A stretch of DNA of 9,451 nt from Rhodospirillales bacterium. GTDB lineage: Bacteria > Pseudomonadota > Alphaproteobacteria > Acetobacterales > Acetobacteraceae. Location of the stretch: assembly GCA_025352915.1 (NCBI GenBank), contig JANXSA010000117.1:1-9451 (forward strand), written 5' to 3'. A program made the translations under genes and the position numbers. Below the pieces are notes generated by a model. The model had not been told where the DNA came from. It ran no database searches and saw only the letters and a list, made by a program, of their open reading frames with translations. Shown piece after piece: positions 7,142 to 9,451 of this stretch (the first letter of the stretch is position 1; every line of letters starts with the position of its first letter).

Positions 7142-8257
7142 CTATACGCGCAATACGGTTGGTGCTGTCACGGCATAGCGCGCCAGGATGTCGGGATCTG
7201 GGTCGGCCCCCAACCCCGGCCCCTGCGGCACCGCCACGCGCCCGCCGGCGGCCTGGATGGCGTCGTGGTATGGGCTGGCCTCCAAGGTCATGAACAACCG
7301 CTCAAACGGCGTGCCGGGCGCCAGCCGCGTGTGCAGGTGAAGTGAGGCCAGGAACCCCGGCCCGAAATACGCGCAGTGCGGAATCAGCCGCACGCCCCGC
7401 GCCTCCGCCAGCCCCGCAATTGCCATCATGGAAGTGATCCCGCCGATCTTCACCACCGAGGGCTGCGCCACGTCCAACGCCGCCACATCAAACGCCGACC
7501 GGAAATCCATCACCCCCTGGGCATTCTCCCCGGCAGCAATCGGAATGCCTCCCTCCCGCCGCACCCGGGCCAGCCCAGCAAAATCCTCCGGCGGCCACAC
7601 CGGCTCCTCCAGCCATGCTAGGTCAAGCGGCCGCAGCCGCCGCGCCATCGCAATCGCCTCGTCCACCGTCCACGGGCAGTTGGTGTCCAGCATGATCGCC
7701 GCCCCCGGCCCTGCCGCCGCTCGCGCCGCTGCCACCGGCTCATAGGCGATCTCATGCAGCTTCAGATGCCGGTAGCCCTGCTCCACCGCACGTGACACCG
7801 CAGCCCCGATTGCCCGGCCCTCGCCATAGCGCAACAGGCTGGCATAGGCCTCGTGTGAGGCAACCGGCGCCCCGCCCAGCATCCGCCACAGCGGCAGCCC
7901 GGCTTGCTTGCCGGCGATGTCCCACAACGCCACGTCCATTGCCGACAATGCGAAGACACCAGGCCCGTTGCGCCCATACACATGGAGCGCCATCGCCATG
8001 CGCCGATGCAGTCCCGCGATGTCGCGTGCGTCCTGCCCCAGCAGCATCGGCCCCAGCTGCTGATCCAGCACCGCCCGCGTCGCGGCACAGGTGGCATGCC
8101 CGAACCCTTCGCCCCAGCCCTCGATCCCCTCGTCGGTGACGATGCGCAGGAACAGAGTGTTCATCTTCGACCATCCTGTCCCGATGAACCCCACCGCCGC
8201 CGCCCCGATGGACGCCGGCACCGCAATATGGTGCGTCTCGACCGCGATAATCTTCAT
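7142..8257 (-). CDS. Enolase-superfamily protein, mandelate racemase/muconate lactonizing enzyme type
   Basis: Enzymes of this superfamily abstract a proton next to a carboxylate in an Mg2+-dependent barrel, giving racemisation, dehydration or cycloisomerisation. The 371-residue length is typical. The N-terminal capping domain includes TDEGIEGWGEGFG (41-53) and MDVALWDIAGK (107-117). In the barrel, LKLH (165-168) supplies the catalytic Lys166, with His168 where Lys is commoner. Asp191 (LDTN), Glu217 (WLEEP) and Glu244 (AGEN) are the three metal ligands. PHC has His294 where the mandelate racemase His sits. The QPSVVKIGGIT segment (265-275) has Ser267 where racemases have the partner Asp, so a classical His-Asp dyad looks incomplete. 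The substrate is unknown; an acid-sugar dehydratase is a guess. The ATG at 8257 follows GGGGAG ten bases upstream (8268-8273). It appears to be a single-gene unit, with repeat copy B immediately in front. Confidence 0.87.
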   Translation of the reverse strand: MKIIAVETHHIAVPASIGAAAVGFIGTGWSKMNTLFLRIVTDEGIEGWGEGFGHATCAATRAVLDQQLGPMLLGQDARDIAGLHRRMAMALHVYGRNGPGVFALSAMDVALWDIAGKQAGLPLWRMLGGAPVASHEAYASLLRYGEGRAIGAAVSRAVEQGYRHLKLHEIAYEPVAAARAAAGPGAAIMLDTNCPWTVDEAIAMARRLRPLDLAWLEEPVWPPEDFAGLARVRREGGIPIAAGENAQGVMDFRSAFDVAALDVAQPSVVKIGGITSMMAIAGLAEARGVRLIPHCAYFGPGFLASLHLHTRLAPGTPFERLFMTLEASPYHDAIQAAGGRVAVPQGPGLGADPDPDILARYAVTAPTVLRV

Positions 8258-8272
8258 GCAAACAGCACTCCC

Positions 8273-8422
8273 CGACGCGCCTCGAAATCAGTCAAAACTG
8301 AAACTCAAGGGTATCACCCGCATCCCCGAAAATCGCCCCTCAAATTCCGCCATCTGCGCGTCGGGAAGCTCATTTGAGCCGTCAATCCGCCATCTTCATC
8401 GCCGCAATTCAGCCCATCCGGG
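8273..8422. repeat. Diverged 150-base direct repeat, copy B (leader of the enolase-superfamily gene)
   Basis: Counterpart of 6771-6920 in the same orientation, 1502 bases away. This copy ends 15 bases from the ATG of the downstream gene, and its last base overlaps the probable ribosome binding site. The minus-strand frame giving GRFSGMRVIPLSFSF ends at a stop inside the repeat (near 8290). The upstream PGWAELRR part of the same frame has a stop in this copy where copy A is open, so this copy is not an intact gene. Confidence 0.8.
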
Positions 8423-8641
8423 CCAGGCAACACGACCAGGTGGCGTCCTCCGAGGCCATGGTGCAGGTCTCGGCCGGCACGATGCCACATTCCATTGTTC
8501 GTCGGCCGCCGGCAACCTTCGATGTCTACATGCAGGAACCAGTGGCGGCCGCCGCATGGTCAGCCGACTAGGCGTTTGCATATCCGCAAACCATTCACCC
8601 ATGACGACCAGTCTAATGACCGTGTCTGTCGAACGTTTCGC

Positions 8642-8664
8642 CTATACACCCTATACAACGTATA
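8642..8664. promoter_or_regulatory. TATAC repeats with a small dyad
   Basis: CTATAC occurs at 8642-8647 and 8651-8656, nine bases apart. The second copy pairs with GTATA (8660-8664) as TATAC-AAC-GTATA. This AT-rich spot in GC-rich DNA, nearly 400 bases upstream of the enolase-superfamily gene, could be an operator of GntR-like type or a promoter region. No gene start fits it closely, so the call is weak. Confidence 0.2.
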
Positions 8665-9005
8665 TGATTGATCTGGCCTGCCGGGCTATGCAACTTGCCA
8701 TGCCGGTGCTCTCGCACCATGCGGCACACTCACGACACCCGGCAGGTCGATCACGACTGGCACTGACACACGCGGGTCCCGCTTATACTACTCAAACACC
8801 ACTGTATCCACGTTGCGACGGGTCTTTGGCTGACTCACCCGTGCTCCAGGCACACCTTGCCGATGTAAATCCGGCTCTTTGCCTCCTTGCCCGCCCATTG
8901 GGGCGGCGCACCTCATCGGCACACCTTATTTACTTGTTCCGCGATTGACCGGCTTGGATGTCAACGAGCCTACTTTCGGCCTTGCGGGCATCTCTTGAGC
9001 CTTGC

Positions 9006-9451
9006 TCAGCGGCGGCGCACGCTTGGGAGGTAAAGCATCATGTTATCCAGCGCGTCGGGGCCGTGGGCCTTCTTGATCTGGTAGCCGGCCCACCGTTTCG
9101 CGCTGCGCACCGGGTCCAGGTCAAGCTGTCCGCAACGCGGGTGACAACTCGACCACAACTCCTGCGCGGCGCCGCTGCGCAGGAATTCCACGTAGCGCGG
9201 CGGCGCATAAATCGACGCATGGATGTGCGGATTGCTGTCACGGTGTTCGAACATGCCAATGGCAGTGGGTCGGTCTGTCCCCGGGATGCGATGCCATCGG
9301 CGACCGTCGACGATGGACTGCATGCGGTTCATGAAAAGTTCGAAGAGCGACTGCAGGGTATAGAAGTCGAGGGCGCGCTTGAGATTGAAACTGACAGCCA
9401 AGTCTGGCTGGCGATCAGCAATCATGCTGTGGAGCGCGGCGCGGTGTGCGC
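9006..9451 (-). CDS. HUH endonuclease-like protein (rolling-circle replication initiator/inovirus Gp2-like), partial at the window edge
   Basis: The reading frame is open to the right edge; the first Met in the window is at 9425, but the real start may lie outside. Numbering from that Met, the protein shows DLAVSFNLKRAL (8-19) as a possible motif I, then MFEHRDSNPHIHASIY (58-73), which contains the HUH motif His67-Ile-His69. Next comes WAGYQIKKA (112-120), where Tyr115-x-x-Lys118 matches the catalytic YxxK of rolling-circle Rep proteins. Such enzymes nick DNA through a tyrosine-5'-phosphate link to start replication or transfer of plasmids, phages or IS elements. The order and spacing of motifs are right, but overall similarity to a named family is only by impression. 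It ends in basic residues. No partner gene is visible; the 740 bases downstream are gene-poor, which fits an element border or a relic. Confidence 0.5.
   Translation of the reverse strand, partial: AHRAALHSMIADRQPDLAVSFNLKRALDFYTLQSLFELFMNRMQSIVDGRRWHRIPGTDRPTAIGMFEHRDSNPHIHASIYAPPRYVEFLRSGAAQELWSSCHPRCGQLDLDPVRSAKRWAGYQIKKAHGPDALDNMMLYLPSVRRR

Larger units (their letters stand above)
8258..9005. other. 748-base region without a convincing gene
   Basis: The left end is the leader of the enolase-superfamily gene and holds repeat copy B (8273-8422). The open frames here lack any recognisable protein character and I treat them as spurious. Around 8640-8670 the DNA turns AT-rich with repeated TATAC motifs. 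A perfect 6-base hairpin, CCGCCC-ATTG-GGGCGG, lies at 8891-8906 but has no T run on either side. The 10-mer GGCACACCTT occurs at 8849-8858 and 8918-8927. The GC content is lower than in the neighbouring genes, as expected of non-coding or decayed DNA. Confidence 0.6.

Noticed and set aside
6698..7345. Plus-strand open frame of 215 codons
   Set aside because: Arg/Pro-rich translation typical of random GC-rich frames; its end overlaps the enolase-superfamily gene in reverse.
8849..8927. Repeated 10-mer GGCACACCTT
   Set aside because: Only two copies, with no shared flanks; chance is likely.
8091..8948. Long plus-strand open frame of 285 codons
   Set aside because: It overlaps the enolase-superfamily gene in reverse, then crosses non-coding DNA with no domain character.

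Overview
The window is GC-rich bacterial DNA with overlapping start/stop operon junctions. A high-GC alphaproteobacterium, plausibly Acetobacteraceae or another Rhodospirillales member, fits best. That placement is inferred from base composition and from protein types I recognise, not from a marker gene. I saw no tRNA, rRNA or CRISPR array.

Left part (1-2406, minus strand): a two-gene unit made of a family 5 extracellular solute-binding protein followed, through an ATGA overlap, by a Gfo/Idh/MocA-type oxidoreductase that runs off the left edge. Both genes carry one apparent frameshift (near 2097-2103 and 314-316), so they are either decaying or affected by sequence errors.

Middle scar (about 2528-4095): an intact DUF2252 gene on the minus strand, lower in GC than its neighbours. 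It is wedged between a plus-strand fragment of a RecD/TraA-like helicase and a plus-strand fragment of an uncharacterised family. The second fragment runs in frame into cbtB. This looks like a recombination or insertion site.

Core (4149-6641): cbtB-cbtA (predicted cobalt uptake) on the plus strand converge on a nitrile hydratase operon on the minus strand: alpha subunit, beta subunit and an activator/accessory protein. The alpha subunit has the CTLCSC motif of cobalt-type enzymes and a His/Asp-rich N-terminus. The inferred logic is that cobalt import, metal handling and a cobalt enzyme for nitrile-to-amide hydration sit side by side.

Right part (6642-9451): an enolase-superfamily gene (mandelate racemase/muconate lactonizing type) on the minus strand. 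An approximately 150-base repeat, about 71% identical without gaps, occurs upstream of both this gene and the nitrile hydratase operon in the same orientation. A gene-poor stretch of about 740 bases follows, then a partial gene with the HUH and YxxK motifs of rolling-circle replication endonucleases at the right edge. The most notable observations are the diverged repeat in front of two metabolic genes, the cobalt transporter/cobalt nitrile hydratase pairing with its His-rich alpha subunit, and the DUF2252 gene framed by two gene stumps.
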